DNA of 64,000 bases from Streptomyces himalayensis subsp. himalayensis (GTDB lineage Bacteria; Actinomycetota; Actinomycetes; Streptomycetales; Streptomycetaceae): positions 329,972 through 393,971 of the forward strand of contig NZ_JACEHE010000005.1 in assembly GCF_013778455.1 (NCBI RefSeq). Direction: 5' to 3'. Under the pieces are notes generated by a model, which was not told the origin of the DNA, did no database searches, and was given only the letters and a program-made list of their open reading frames with translations. Shown here in pieces: positions 53,179 through 61,781 of the stretch. The position numbers and the translations under genes are program-made. The first letter of the stretch is position 1. Each line of letters opens with the position of its first letter.

Positions 53179-54834
53179 CTACGCCACCGCCCTCGCCGCC
53201 GCCCGCCCCGCCGTTCGGCCCGAGAAGAGGCAGCCGCCGAGGAACGTGCCCTCGAGGGAGCGGTAGCCGTGGACTCCGCCGCCGCCGAAGCCGGCGGCCT
53301 CGCCCGCGGCGTACACGCCGGGCAGAGGTTCGCCGCCCTCCGTCAGCACCCGCGACGACAGGTCCGTCTCGAGGCCGCCGAGCGTCTTGCGGGTGAGGAT
53401 GTTCAGGCGTACGGCGATCAGCGGGCCCGCCTTGGGGTCGAGAATGCGGTGCGGGGTCGCCGTGCGGATGAGCTTGTCGCCGAGGTAGTTGCGGGCGCCG
53501 CGGATCGCGGTCACCTGGAGGTCCTTGGTGAAGGGGTTGGTGATCTCGCGGTCGCGTGCCGTGAGGGTGCGCCGCAGCTGCTCCTCGTCGATCAGCGGTT
53601 CCTCGGTGAGGGCGTTCATGCCGCGTACGAGAGCGCCGAGATCCTTCTCGACGACGAAGTCGACACCGTTGTCCATGAACGCCTTGACGGGACCGGGGAC
53701 GTCGGCGCGTGCCCGCCCGATGACGTCGCGGACGGACTTGCCCGTCAGATCCGGGTTCTGCTCGGAGCCGGAGAGCGCGAACTCCTTGCCGATGATCTTC
53801 TGGTCGAGGACGAACCACGTGTGGTCGAACCCGGTCTTCATGATGTGCTCGAGAGTCCCCAGCGTGTCGAAGCCCGGGAAGAGCGGCACCGGCAGCCGGT
53901 TGCCGCGCGCGTCGAGCCAGAGGGACGAGGGGCCGGGCAGGATGCGTATGCCGTGCTTGCCCCAGATGGGGTTCCAGTTCTCGATGCCCTCGGTGTAGTG
54001 CCACATGCGGTCGCGGTTGATGAGGCGGGCGCCCGCCTTCTCGGCGATCCCGAGCATCAGGCCGTCGACGTGCGCGGGAACACCGGAGAGCATCTTGGCG
54101 GGCGGCTGGCCGAGGCGCTTCGGCCAGTTGGCGCGTACGAGATCGTGGTTGCCGCCGATGCCGCCGGAGGTGACGATCACGGCCTGGGCCCGGAGCTCGA
54201 AGGAGCCGGTGACCGCCCGGCCGCTGGCCTGGCCGCGCTCGATGTCCGAGGGCTCCAGGATCTCGCCGCTGACCGTGTCCACCGCGCCCGCGCTGCGCGA
54301 GAGGCCCGTCACGCGGTGGCGGAACCTCAGCTGCACCAGCCCCCGCGCGACGCCTTCCCGTACCCGCCGCTCGAACGGCGCGACGAGGCCGGGGCCCGTT
54401 CCCCAGGTGATGTGGAAGCGCGGTACGGAGTTCCCGTGCCCGTTCGCGTCGTAGCCCCCGCGCTCCGCCCAGCCCACGACCGGGAAGAAGCGCACACCCT
54501 GACCGTGCAGCCAGGCCCGCTTCTCACCGGCCGCGAAGTCGACGTACGCCTCGGTCCACTTCCGCGGCCAGTGGTCCTCGTCACGGTCGAAGGCGGCCGT
54601 GCCCATCCAGTCCTGGAGGGCCAGCTCGTGGCTGTCCCTGATACGCATGCGGCGCTGCTCGGGCGAGTCGACGAAGAAGAGGCCGCCGAAGGACCAGTGG
54701 GCCTGGCCGCCGATCGACTGCTCGGGCTCCTGGTCGAGGAGGATGACCTTGCGCCCCGCGTCGACGAGCTCCGCGGTCGCCGCGAGCCCGGCGAGACCCG
54801 CCCCGATCACGATCACATCTGCGTCGTAGGCCAT
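53179..54834 (-). CDS. FAD-binding dehydrogenase (KstD/fumarate-reductase-like)
   Basis: 551 residues. N-terminal FAD dinucleotide fold DVIVIGAGLAGLAATAEL (about 6-22) with VILLDQEPEQSIGGQAHWSFGG, then a substrate cap domain, and C-terminal GVYAAGEAAGFGGGGVHGYRSLEGTFLGGCLFSGRTAGRAAA closing the FAD site. The group includes 3-ketosteroid delta1-dehydrogenases and flavocytochrome-like enzymes, but this subgroup (FAD-binding dehydrogenase) has no assigned substrate. ATG start fits the fold. The divergent region toward the DMT gene carries GGTCGG repeats. Confidence 0.92.
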   Translation of the reverse strand: MAYDADVIVIGAGLAGLAATAELVDAGRKVILLDQEPEQSIGGQAHWSFGGLFFVDSPEQRRMRIRDSHELALQDWMGTAAFDRDEDHWPRKWTEAYVDFAAGEKRAWLHGQGVRFFPVVGWAERGGYDANGHGNSVPRFHITWGTGPGLVAPFERRVREGVARGLVQLRFRHRVTGLSRSAGAVDTVSGEILEPSDIERGQASGRAVTGSFELRAQAVIVTSGGIGGNHDLVRANWPKRLGQPPAKMLSGVPAHVDGLMLGIAEKAGARLINRDRMWHYTEGIENWNPIWGKHGIRILPGPSSLWLDARGNRLPVPLFPGFDTLGTLEHIMKTGFDHTWFVLDQKIIGKEFALSGSEQNPDLTGKSVRDVIGRARADVPGPVKAFMDNGVDFVVEKDLGALVRGMNALTEEPLIDEEQLRRTLTARDREITNPFTKDLQVTAIRGARNYLGDKLIRTATPHRILDPKAGPLIAVRLNILTRKTLGGLETDLSSRVLTEGGEPLPGVYAAGEAAGFGGGGVHGYRSLEGTFLGGCLFSGRTAGRAAARAVA

Positions 54835-54894
54835 GAGCCCCGTCCCCTCCTCGAATATCAGTGGGCGACATTCTTACCGGTCGGTCGGATCTTC

Positions 54895-54959
54895 GGGAAC
54901 GGACGTGACCGAGTCTTGGGGAACGGACATGACCGAGTCTTGGGCTGGACGTGACCGAG
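54895..54959. repeat. 24-bp tandem repeat upstream of the DMT transporter
   Basis: A 23-bp unit beginning GGGAACGGACRTGACCGAG and ending TCTT is present at 54895 and 54919, with a partial third (GGACGTGACCGAG) at 54947. It lies in the 221-nt gap between divergent genes. Nearby 54876-54888 reads ACCGGTCGGTCGG, related to a palindrome at 57472. Confidence 0.75.
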
Positions 54960-55055
54960 CCAACTGCGGGGCGCCGGGAGGAGAGCTATCGTCAGGCTGG
55001 TACCCCGGCACGGCCGTGACGCGCCCGTGGCCGGATCCGAGTCTTGAGGTGCTGC

Positions 55056-55949
55056 GTGTCGGTTCTGGTTCTCGTCCTCGCCTTGTCAGCGGCCTGCTGC
55101 CTGGGCCTCGGATACGTCCTGCAGCAGAACGCGGCGCAGCACGCCCCGCTGAGCGACTTCCTCTCGCCTCGCCTCCTGCTCGACCTGATGCGTATGCCGC
55201 GGTGGCTGGCCGGGATCGGGCTCATGGTCTGCGGCATGGTGCTGGGCGCGTTCGCTCTGGGCAATGGCGAGCTGTCCCTGGTCGAGCCCCTGCTGGCGAC
55301 GAACCTGCTCTTCGCGATGGCCCTCTCCCGCCGGCAGACCGGGCAGCCGCTGGGCCGCCAGGGCTGGGCGGGTCTCGCTCTGCTCGCGGGCGGCGTGACG
55401 GCGTTCATCCTGGCGGGACAGCCGACCGGAGGTGACGACGTCGCCGGTCCGCTGCGGCAGTGGCTGATCATCGGGCTGATGGTCGCTGCTGCCCTGGTGC
55501 TGACGGTGTTCGCGAAGCGGTCGTGGCTCAGTGCGGGGCCGGCCCTGCTGGCGGCGGCGGCCGGAATCCTGTACGGCGTGCAGGACGCGCTGACCCGGGT
55601 GAGCGGGCAGCGGTTCACGGAAGGCGGCTGGCTCTTCCTCTTCACGGGCTGGCAGCCGTACGCCGTGCTGGTACTGGGCGTCGTCGGGCTCATCCTCGTC
55701 CAGAGCGCCTTCGAGACGGCTTCGCTGCGGATGTCCCTGCCCGCGTTGACGGCCGCCCAGCCGCTGGCCGGCATCGCGTGCGGGGTCGGCTTCCTCGGCG
55801 ACCAGCTGCGCACGGACGCGGGCGCACTGGCGTGGCAGGCGGCGGGTCTTGCCGCGGTCGTCGCCGGCATCGTGCTGCTCGGAATCCATCCGGCCATGCC
55901 GCGGGGCGGGGCGCCGGTGGAGCGCGTACCGGATGTGCAGCCGAGCTGA
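55056..55949 (+). CDS. DMT/EamA-like multi-pass membrane transporter
   Basis: 297 residues, about 9-10 membrane helices with the EamA-type repeat plan: LALSAACCLGLGYVLQQNAAQHAP, GLMVCGMVLGAFALGNGELSLVEPLLATNLLFAMAL, ILYGVQDALTRVSGQRF, SLPALTAAQPLAGIACGVGFLGDQ. Also similar to NIPA-like Mg2+ transporters (QQNAAQ, SLVEPLLATNLLFA). Substrate unknown. The GTG at 55056 follows GAGG 6 nt upstream; a TTG at 55044 is less likely. Confidence 0.88.
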   Translation: MSVLVLVLALSAACCLGLGYVLQQNAAQHAPLSDFLSPRLLLDLMRMPRWLAGIGLMVCGMVLGAFALGNGELSLVEPLLATNLLFAMALSRRQTGQPLGRQGWAGLALLAGGVTAFILAGQPTGGDDVAGPLRQWLIIGLMVAAALVLTVFAKRSWLSAGPALLAAAAGILYGVQDALTRVSGQRFTEGGWLFLFTGWQPYAVLVLGVVGLILVQSAFETASLRMSLPALTAAQPLAGIACGVGFLGDQLRTDAGALAWQAAGLAAVVAGIVLLGIHPAMPRGGAPVERVPDVQPS

Positions 55950-55992
55950 ACAGCAGCCCACCCGAGTGGTGAGAGCCTGAGAAGATGCCGCT

Positions 55993-56526
55993 GTGAGTGA
56001 CGCCATGAGTGCCGCGGACGAGCTGCTTGACATCGTCGACGAGGACGACCGGGTCGTGGCGCAGGTGCCGCGCGGCGAGGCGTATGCGCTTGGTCTGCGG
56101 CACCGCTGCGTGTTCATTCAGGCGCGGGACGCCGAGGGACGGATCTTCGTGCATCGCCGTACGCCGACGAAGCTGGTCTTCCCTTCGATGTACGACATGT
56201 TCGTCGGCGGGGTCGTGGGGGCGGGCGAGTCGTACGACGCGGCGGCGCTGCGCGAGGCCGAGGAGGAGCTCGGCGTCTCGGGGCTGCCGCGCCCTGTGCC
56301 GCTGTTCAAGTTCCTGTACGACGGTGGCGACGGGCAGAGCTGGTGGTCGTCCGTGTACGAGGTCCGCTGCGAGCTGCCGGTGAGCCCCCAGGTCGAGGAG
56401 GTCGCCTGGCACGGCTTCCTCACCGACCCCGAGCTGGAGCGGCGGCTCAGCAAGTGGGTGTGGGTGCCGGACGGTCTGGCGGCGTACGAGCGGCTGAAGG
56501 CGTATCGGGCGGGTCGCCCGAGCTGA
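55993..56526 (+). CDS. NUDIX hydrolase
   Basis: 177 residues. The Nudix box reads GGVVGAGESYDAAALREAEEELG (about 73-95), matching G-x5-E-x7-R-E-x2-E-E-x-G. The preceding LVFPSMYDMFVGG and the following WWSSVYEVRCELP are like those of isopentenyl-diphosphate isomerase-type/NUDIX YfcD proteins; acts on a diphosphate-containing substrate that is not identified. GTG start; 43 nt after the DMT gene, possibly co-transcribed. Confidence 0.92.
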   Translation: MSDAMSAADELLDIVDEDDRVVAQVPRGEAYALGLRHRCVFIQARDAEGRIFVHRRTPTKLVFPSMYDMFVGGVVGAGESYDAAALREAEEELGVSGLPRPVPLFKFLYDGGDGQSWWSSVYEVRCELPVSPQVEEVAWHGFLTDPELERRLSKWVWVPDGLAAYERLKAYRAGRPS

Positions 56527-56578
56527 GTGGCCCGCCGGAGCACCGGCGGCCTGTCCGCTCCCCGGTAGGGTCCTGCGC

Positions 56579-56971
56579 GTGATCGAGTTCGTACGGAACC
56601 TCCGGCTCTGGTTCGTCCCCCAGGCCATCCGGGAGGAGGGCCGGACGCCCGACTACCGGTTCTCGCTGGCCAACGAGCGCACGTTCCTCGCGTGGCTGCG
56701 CACCGCGCTCGCGCTCATCGGCGGCGGCTTCGCCGTGGATCAGTTCCTGCCGGACCTGCGGTGGGCATGGCGCGTGGGGCTCGCCCTCGCGCTGCTCGCG
56801 GCCGGGGTGCTGTGCTCGCTGCGGGCGGTGAACCACTGGGTGCGCTGCGAGCGGGCCATGCGGCGTGGCGAGGACCTGCCGGTGTCGCGGTTCCCCGCGC
56901 TGCTGAGCCTCGCCGTCGCGGTGGTAGCGGTGGCGATGGTGGTGGTCGTGCTCGTCGGCTGGGAAGGATGA
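56579..56971 (+). CDS. YidH/DUF202 family membrane protein
   Basis: 130 residues, three membrane helices: TFLAWLRTALALIGGGFAVD, VGLALALLAAGVLCSLRAV, FPALLSLAVAVVAVAMVVVVL. The family motif SLANERTFLAWLRTALALIGGG (about 29-50) is intact. Function unknown. Its stop overlaps the start of the next DUF202 gene (ATGA), so the two small membrane proteins are made together. Confidence 0.93.
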   Translation: MIEFVRNLRLWFVPQAIREEGRTPDYRFSLANERTFLAWLRTALALIGGGFAVDQFLPDLRWAWRVGLALALLAAGVLCSLRAVNHWVRCERAMRRGEDLPVSRFPALLSLAVAVVAVAMVVVVLVGWEG

Positions 56972-57285
56972 CCGGCCCGTCCGGGGCCCGGGACCCGGGG
57001 CTGCAGCCGGAACGTACGAGGCTCGCGTGGCGGCGTACGACGCTGGCCTGCACGGTGGCCGCGGTGCTGGCGGCCCGGACGACCCTGCACGGCGGTCCCA
57101 CCACGATCGGGGTGGTGGCCTGCGCCCTCTGCTTCCTCGCGTGGCTGGGGTTCCTGGCCCTGGCCCATCGCCGGATCCGCGCGCTGGCGGGGGCGCCCCC
57201 GGCTCCGTTGACGCCCCGGCATGCGGTCGCGGCCGCGGCGTGCACGCTGGCCCTGGCGGCATTCGCGGCGGCGGTCGTCCTGTGA
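56968..57285 (+). CDS. DUF202 family membrane protein
   Basis: 105 residues, three helices (TTLACTVAAVLAARTTLHG..., VVACALCFLAWLGFLALAH, AVAAAACTLALAAFAAAVVL). The motif QPERTRLAWRRTTLA (about 13-27) is the DUF202 signature. Smaller paralogue of the gene it overlaps by 4 nt; a hetero-oligomer is likely. Followed by a tandem-repeat region. Confidence 0.9.
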   Translation: MTGPSGARDPGLQPERTRLAWRRTTLACTVAAVLAARTTLHGGPTTIGVVACALCFLAWLGFLALAHRRIRALAGAPPAPLTPRHAVAAAACTLALAAFAAAVVL

Positions 57286-57294
57286 CACCGCGTC

Positions 57295-57383
57295 AGGACG
57301 CTGACACGCCTCACGACGCTGACACGGCTCACGACGCTGACACGGCCTTACGACGCCGACGCGGCCTTACGACGCCGACGCGG
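57295..57383 (+). repeat. 18-19 bp tandem repeat after the DUF202 genes
   Basis: Five head-to-tail units of the type ACGACGCTGACACGGCTC (starts 57295, 57313, 57331, 57350, 57369), the last two shifted to ACGACGCCGACGCGGCCTT. It starts 10 nt after the DUF202 stop. Confidence 0.9.
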
Positions 57384-57471
57384 ACCTGCGAATCTGGTGT
57401 CGTCCACGACTCTGGTGCCGCTGCCACGAGAGCGAAACGGATCACGTTCCGCTCCACCCCTGGACTACATA

Positions 57472-57483
57472 CCGACCGGTCGG
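57472..57483. promoter_or_regulatory. CCGACCGGTCGG palindrome
   Basis: Perfect 12-bp palindrome, 60 nt before the phosphotransferase start and typical of TetR-family operators. The TetR gene at 60049-60651 in the same cluster is a candidate binder. Confidence 0.45.
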
Positions 57484-57542
57484 CATCATTCTGTGGTGTC
57501 CTTGGGAACGCATCCCGCCAGCCGCGCACGGAGGAGCGAACG

Positions 57543-58691
57543 ATGAGCTCAGACCACCCCCCAGGCCTCGATCTCGGCCGGCTGCGCCAGCGGCTGGACA
57601 GAGATCGGCCCGGCCTGGTGAGCGGTCCGCTGACCGGCCGGCTGATCGAGGGCGGGCGGTCCAACCTCACGTACGCGGTCTCCGACGGGGCGGCGAAGTG
57701 GGTCGTGCGCCGCCCGCCGCTGGGCCATGTGCTGGCGACCGCGCACGATATGAAGCGCGAGCACCGGGTGATCAGCGCGCTGTATCCCACGGCGGTGCCG
57801 GTGCCGCGGCCGGTGCTGCTGTGCGAGGACGAGGACGTGGTCGGCGCGCCCTTCTACGTCATGGAGTTCGTGGACGGCACCCCGTACCGCACCGCCGAGC
57901 AGCTCGCCCCGCTCGGCCCCGACCGGACCCGGGCCGCGGTGCTCGGGCTCGTCGACACCCTCGTCGAACTGCACGCCGTGGCTCCGGCCGACGTGGGCCT
58001 TGAGGACTTCGGGCGGCCCGAGGGCTTCCTCGACCGGCAGCTGCGCCGCTGGGGCAAGCAGCTCGACGCCTCCCGCAACCGCGAACTGGCCGGGATCGAC
58101 GAACTGCACGCCGCACTCGGCCGCGAGCTGCCCACATCGCCCGCCCCGACGGTCGTCCACGGCGACTACCGGCTGGACAACGTGCTGATCGGCGCCGCGA
58201 GCGAGCCGAAGGGGCGCGCCGGTGTTGAGAGGGCGAACGCGCGGAGGCCCGAAGGGCTGAGCACGATCGGCCTCTCGACACCGGCTGAAAGCGCCCCGGA
58301 GGCGAGCGAGCCAATAAAGGGTGACGACGAGATCAAGGCGATCCTCGACTGGGAGATGTCCACCCTCGGCGACCCGCTCACCGATCTGGGTCTGCTGGTG
58401 ATGTACAGCGTCCCGCTTCAGACGCCCGACTCCCCCGTCAGCACGACCGCCACGGCGGCCGGTCACCCGGACCCCGCCGAGCTGATCGAGCGGTACGCCG
58501 CGCGCTCGGGGCGCGACGTGTCCGCCGTCTCCTGGTACACGGCGTTCGCCTGGTTCAAGCTCGCCGTGATCCTCGAGGGCATCCACTACCGCTACACGCT
58601 GGGCCAGACGGTCGGCGCCGGGTTCGACCGCATCGGCGACCTGGTCCCCGTCTTCATCGAGCACGGCCTCACCACCCTCCAGGAAGGCTGA
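57543..58691 (+). CDS. APH-like phosphotransferase (acyl-CoA dehydrogenase partner)
   Basis: 382 residues, kinase-like fold. N-lobe GRLIEGGRSNLTYAVSDGAAKWVVRRPP (Gly loop, candidate Lys/Arg), hinge YVMEFVDGTPYR, catalytic HGDYRLDN (206-213) and the metal motif LDWEMSTLGDP (268-278). Such proteins lie beside, or are fused to, acyl-CoA dehydrogenases of the ACAD10/11 type, which phosphorylate hydroxy-acyl chains before elimination; the neighbour 8 nt downstream is an acyl-CoA dehydrogenase. Between the two catalytic motifs lies an extra 35-residue block rich in Arg/Glu/Ser, encoded by a repeat-bounded insertion. Confidence 0.92.
   Translation: MSSDHPPGLDLGRLRQRLDRDRPGLVSGPLTGRLIEGGRSNLTYAVSDGAAKWVVRRPPLGHVLATAHDMKREHRVISALYPTAVPVPRPVLLCEDEDVVGAPFYVMEFVDGTPYRTAEQLAPLGPDRTRAAVLGLVDTLVELHAVAPADVGLEDFGRPEGFLDRQLRRWGKQLDASRNRELAGIDELHAALGRELPTSPAPTVVHGDYRLDNVLIGAASEPKGRAGVERANARRPEGLSTIGLSTPAESAPEASEPIKGDDEIKAILDWEMSTLGDPLTDLGLLVMYSVPLQTPDSPVSTTATAAGHPDPAELIERYAARSGRDVSAVSWYTAFAWFKLAVILEGIHYRYTLGQTVGAGFDRIGDLVPVFIEHGLTTLQEG
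58197..58312 (+). mobile_element. In-frame repeat-bounded insertion inside the phosphotransferase gene
   Basis: Direct repeats GCGAGCGAGCC (58197-58207 and 58302-58312) lie exactly 105 nt (35 codons) apart; both encode ASEP. Inside are inverted repeats GCCGGTGTTGAGAG / CTCTCGACACCGGC (58218-58231, 58272-58285, 13 of 14 matching) and, further out, GGGGCGC / GCGCCCC. The arrangement fits a small palindromic element with target duplication that left the frame open. Confidence 0.6.
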
Positions 58692-58699
58692 CCAAGACC

Positions 58700-59914
58700 A
58701 TGGACTTCGCATTCGATGCGCGTACGGAAGAGCTGCGGGGCAAGCTGCTGGCCTTCATGGACGAGTTCGTCTACCCGGCCGAGGCGATCGCAGAAGAACA
58801 GCGCACACGGCTCGCCTCGCCGTGGGACACCCCGGCGGTCGTCGAGGACCTCAAGGCCGAGGCCCGCAGGCGGGGCCTGTGGAACCTCTTCCTTCCGGAC
58901 GAGGAGTACGGCGCCGGGCTCACCAACCTCCAGTACGCTCCCCTCGCCGAAATCACCGGCCGCTCCCCCCATCTGGCGCCGACCGCGCTGAACTGCGCCG
59001 CCCCGGACACCGGCAACATGGAGGTGCTCGCCCAGTTCGGCGACGAGCAGCAGAAGAAGCAGTGGCTGGAGCCGCTCCTCGCGGGCGAGATCCGCTCCGC
59101 CTTCGCGATGACCGAGCCCGAAGTGGCCTCCTCCGACGCCACCAACATCACCACGCGCATCGAGCGGGACGGCGACGAGTACGTCATCACCGGCCGCAAG
59201 TGGTACATCTCGGGCGCCATGAACCCCGACTGCAAGATCTTCATCGTGATGGGCAAGACCGACCCGGACGGCCCGGACATCCGCCGCCAGCAGTCCATGG
59301 TGCTGGTGCCGCGCGACACCCCGGGCCTCGAGATCCGGCGCGCGATGCAGGTGTACGGGTACGAGGACCACTACCACGGGGGCCACGCGGAGGTCGTCTT
59401 CGACCACGCGCGCGTGCCGGTGTCGAACCTCATCGGCGAGGAGGGCGGCGGCTTCGCGATCGCTCAGGCGCGGCTCGGCCCGGGCCGTATCCACCACTGC
59501 ATGCGGCTGATCGGCATGGCCGAGCGGGCGATCGAGCTGATGTGCAAGCGGGCGGTGGCGCGTACGGCGTTCGGCAAGCCACTCGCCCAGCAGGGCGTCG
59601 TCCAGGAGTGGATCGCGGACGCGCGGGTCGCCGTGGAGCAGCTGCGGCTGCTCGTGCTGAAGACGGCCTGGCTGATGGACACGGTCGGCAACAAGGGCGC
59701 TCACACCGAGATCCAGGCCATCAAGATCGCGACACCGCGGGCGGTCGTGGACATCCTCGACCAGGCGGTGCAGCTGCACGGCGCGGGCGGCGTGAGCCAG
59801 GACTTCCCGCTCGCCGAACTCTGGGCGGCCGCACGGACGCTGCGGCTCGCGGACGGACCCGACGAGGTGCACCAGCGGTCGCTGGCGCGGCGCGAGCTGA
59901 AGCGGTACCTCTAG
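58700..59914 (+). CDS. Acyl-CoA dehydrogenase
   Basis: 404 residues. N-terminal helical domain (1-120), beta domain with AFAMTEPEVASSDATNITTRIERDG (FAD contacts) and ITGRKWYISGAMNPDCKIFIVMGKT, and C-terminal helical bundle with ARTAFGKPLAQQGVVQEWIAD, ILDQAVQLHGAGGVSQDFPLAELWAAARTLRLADGPDEVHQ. Oxidises acyl-CoA thioesters, passing electrons to ETF. The long form with a preceding phosphotransferase gene matches ACAD10/11-type partners acting on 4-hydroxyacyl-CoA; that substrate is an inference from neighbourhood. Confidence 0.95.
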   Translation: MDFAFDARTEELRGKLLAFMDEFVYPAEAIAEEQRTRLASPWDTPAVVEDLKAEARRRGLWNLFLPDEEYGAGLTNLQYAPLAEITGRSPHLAPTALNCAAPDTGNMEVLAQFGDEQQKKQWLEPLLAGEIRSAFAMTEPEVASSDATNITTRIERDGDEYVITGRKWYISGAMNPDCKIFIVMGKTDPDGPDIRRQQSMVLVPRDTPGLEIRRAMQVYGYEDHYHGGHAEVVFDHARVPVSNLIGEEGGGFAIAQARLGPGRIHHCMRLIGMAERAIELMCKRAVARTAFGKPLAQQGVVQEWIADARVAVEQLRLLVLKTAWLMDTVGNKGAHTEIQAIKIATPRAVVDILDQAVQLHGAGGVSQDFPLAELWAAARTLRLADGPDEVHQRSLARRELKRYL

Positions 59915-59926
59915 CCAGACGTACGT

Positions 59927-59957
59927 GAGCCCCCCGGCCGTCCGGCTGGGGGGGCTC
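59927..59957. terminator. Terminator after the acyl-CoA dehydrogenase gene
   Basis: GAGCCCCCC / GGGGGGCTC, 9-bp arms, 13-nt loop. It is followed by short repeats (GGCTCAGG four times, 59953-59988; TTCTGCACAGCG twice, to about 60030). Confidence 0.8.
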
Positions 59958-60048
59958 AGGGGCTCAGGGGCTCAGGCGCTCAGGGGCTCTCTACAGCGAT
60001 TAGTTCTGCACAGCGTTCTGCACAGCGATGAGTTCTGCAGCGGTCAGC

Positions 60049-60651
60049 TTACGGCCGCAACGCCCGCAGCAGCAGGTCCGCCAGGTGGTCGGCGACCTCC
60101 TGCGGGCCGAGCGGTCCGTCCGGCCGGTACCACGTGGACAGGTGGTGCACGGACCCGAAGTGGTAGTCGACCACCAGGTCGGCGGGCGTCGCGGTGGAGA
60201 ACACCCCGCTCTTCTGGCCCTCTTCGACAAGAGCCCGGAACCGCTCGTGGTAGCGGCGCCGCTCGGCCCGTACCTGCTTGTTCTTCTCGGGGCTCAGGTG
60301 GTGCATGGAGCGGAAGAAGATCGCCGCGTCGTCGAGGTTCTCGATGGTCGTGACCACGACGTCGGCCGCGGCGTCGCGCAGTCGCTGCTCGACCGGTGCG
60401 TCGGTGTCCGCCACGGCGTCGAGGCGCTCCTGTTGGACGCGGAGCACGCGCGCGTACACCTCGTGCAGCAGGTCGTCCTTGGAACCGAAGTAGTGGTAGA
60501 GCGCACCCTTGGTGACCCCGGCCGCCTCGACGATCTCCTGCACCGACGTACGGTCGTAGCCGCGTTCGGCGAAGAGCCGGGTGGCGGCGGCGAGCAGCCG
60601 CCGCGGGACGGGCGTGCCGTCTCCGTCCGTCGTCCTGGGCACTGCCGCCAC
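60049..60651 (-). CDS. TetR-family transcriptional regulator
   Basis: 200 residues. HTH at about 15-62: RLLAAATRLFAERGYDRTSVQEIVEAAGVTKGALYHYFGSKDDLLHEVY. The C-terminal domain (AAIFFRSMHHLSPEKNKQVRAERRRYHERFRALVEEGQKSGVF, TWYRPDGPLGPQEVADHLADLLL) resembles KstR2/FadR-like regulators of fatty-acid or acyl-CoA pathways. It lies between an acyl-CoA dehydrogenase and an SDR gene, so control of those genes is likely. The 177-nt upstream gap has a repeat CCGCACGCGGACCG (twice) and no gene. Confidence 0.92.
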   Translation of the reverse strand: MAAVPRTTDGDGTPVPRRLLAAATRLFAERGYDRTSVQEIVEAAGVTKGALYHYFGSKDDLLHEVYARVLRVQQERLDAVADTDAPVEQRLRDAAADVVVTTIENLDDAAIFFRSMHHLSPEKNKQVRAERRRYHERFRALVEEGQKSGVFSTATPADLVVDYHFGSVHHLSTWYRPDGPLGPQEVADHLADLLLRALRP

Positions 60652-60828
60652 CTGCCTTTCCGTGTCGTTGCGCGCGGGGCGTCACGCGTCCCCTGGTCCG
60701 GAACGCACATCCCGCGAGAGGATCTTCCCACTTGCCGACTCCGGCGTGTCGGGCAGGACCCACCGCACGCGGACCGTTTGCTCTGCCGCACGCGGACCGA
60801 CGAACCCGCCGCACGCGCGGAACAGCCG

Positions 60829-61596
60829 TCACTGCCCGGCCGCCTCCCATTTCTGCTGGATGTGGTTCATGCTCGTCAGCCAGCGATCGGGCTCGGCGGC
60901 CCGCAACCGGTAGTACTCGGCAACCTCGCGGTGCGGCAGGATCAGAAAGCGGTCCTCGGCCATGCCCGCGAAGAGGGCGTCCGCGACGTCATCCGGCTCG
61001 ATCGCCGTGGGAGCCAGCACGAGTTCGCCGGCCGATCCGGAAGCGGTGAGCATGTCCGTGCGTACGCCCTGCGGGCAGATCGCGTGGACCTTGATGCCGC
61101 GGTGCCGGTACGTGAGCGAGAGCCACTCGGCGAAGGCGTACGCGCCGTGCTTGGTGACGCTGTAGGGCGCGGCGCCGACCATGGTGAGCAGTCCGGCGGC
61201 GGAGACGGTGGAGACGAAGCGGCCATCGCCGCGCTCCAGCCAGCCGGGGAGCAACTCCCGGGCGGCGCGCACATGAGCCATGACGTTGACGTCCCAGGCG
61301 GTGGCCCACACCTCCTCGTCGGCGCCCTCCGTGCCTCCGGAGGCGAGCCCGGCGTTGGCGCAGTAGACGTCGACGGTGCCGCCCAGTGCGTCCCGTGCGT
61401 CCGCCACGATCGCGGACGCGTCGCCCGGCAGCGCGATGCCGCCGAACTCCTCGGCCACGGCCTTCGCCTTCACGGGATCCAGGTCGTTGACCACGACGCG
61501 CGCCCCGGACGCGGCGAATCTGCGTGCCAGCGCCGCCCCGATGCCGCCACCGGCTCCGGTGACGACGACTCCCGACCCCTGCAGGGTGTCCACCAT
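60829..61596 (-). CDS. Short-chain dehydrogenase/reductase
   Basis: 255 residues. Cofactor site VVVTGAGGGIGAALARRF (TGxxxGIG, about 10-27), ANAG, catalytic Ser in VSTVSAAGLL, YSVTK (Tyr-X3-Lys) and C-terminal VRTDM. The acidic NDLD after beta-2 suggests NAD preference. Substrate unknown; neighbouring genes suggest acyl or alcohol intermediates. ATG start follows GAGGGAGACC. Confidence 0.94.
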   Translation of the reverse strand: MVDTLQGSGVVVTGAGGGIGAALARRFAASGARVVVNDLDPVKAKAVAEEFGGIALPGDASAIVADARDALGGTVDVYCANAGLASGGTEGADEEVWATAWDVNVMAHVRAARELLPGWLERGDGRFVSTVSAAGLLTMVGAAPYSVTKHGAYAFAEWLSLTYRHRGIKVHAICPQGVRTDMLTASGSAGELVLAPTAIEPDDVADALFAGMAEDRFLILPHREVAEYYRLRAAEPDRWLTSMNHIQQKWEAAGQ

Positions 61597-61781
61597 CGGT
61601 CTCCCTCGACTCGACTGCGAAGTACAGACTAAGCAGTCGGTCAGGAGGAACGGAAGGGGTATGGGAAGAGGGAACGCCGCTCCCCGCTGCCGGGAACGCC
61701 CTGTTCCCGGCGAACGGCATGCGCGCTAGCGTGCGAGGCCATGCGATCTTCCGCGATCACTCAGAACACGGAGGTAGCACC

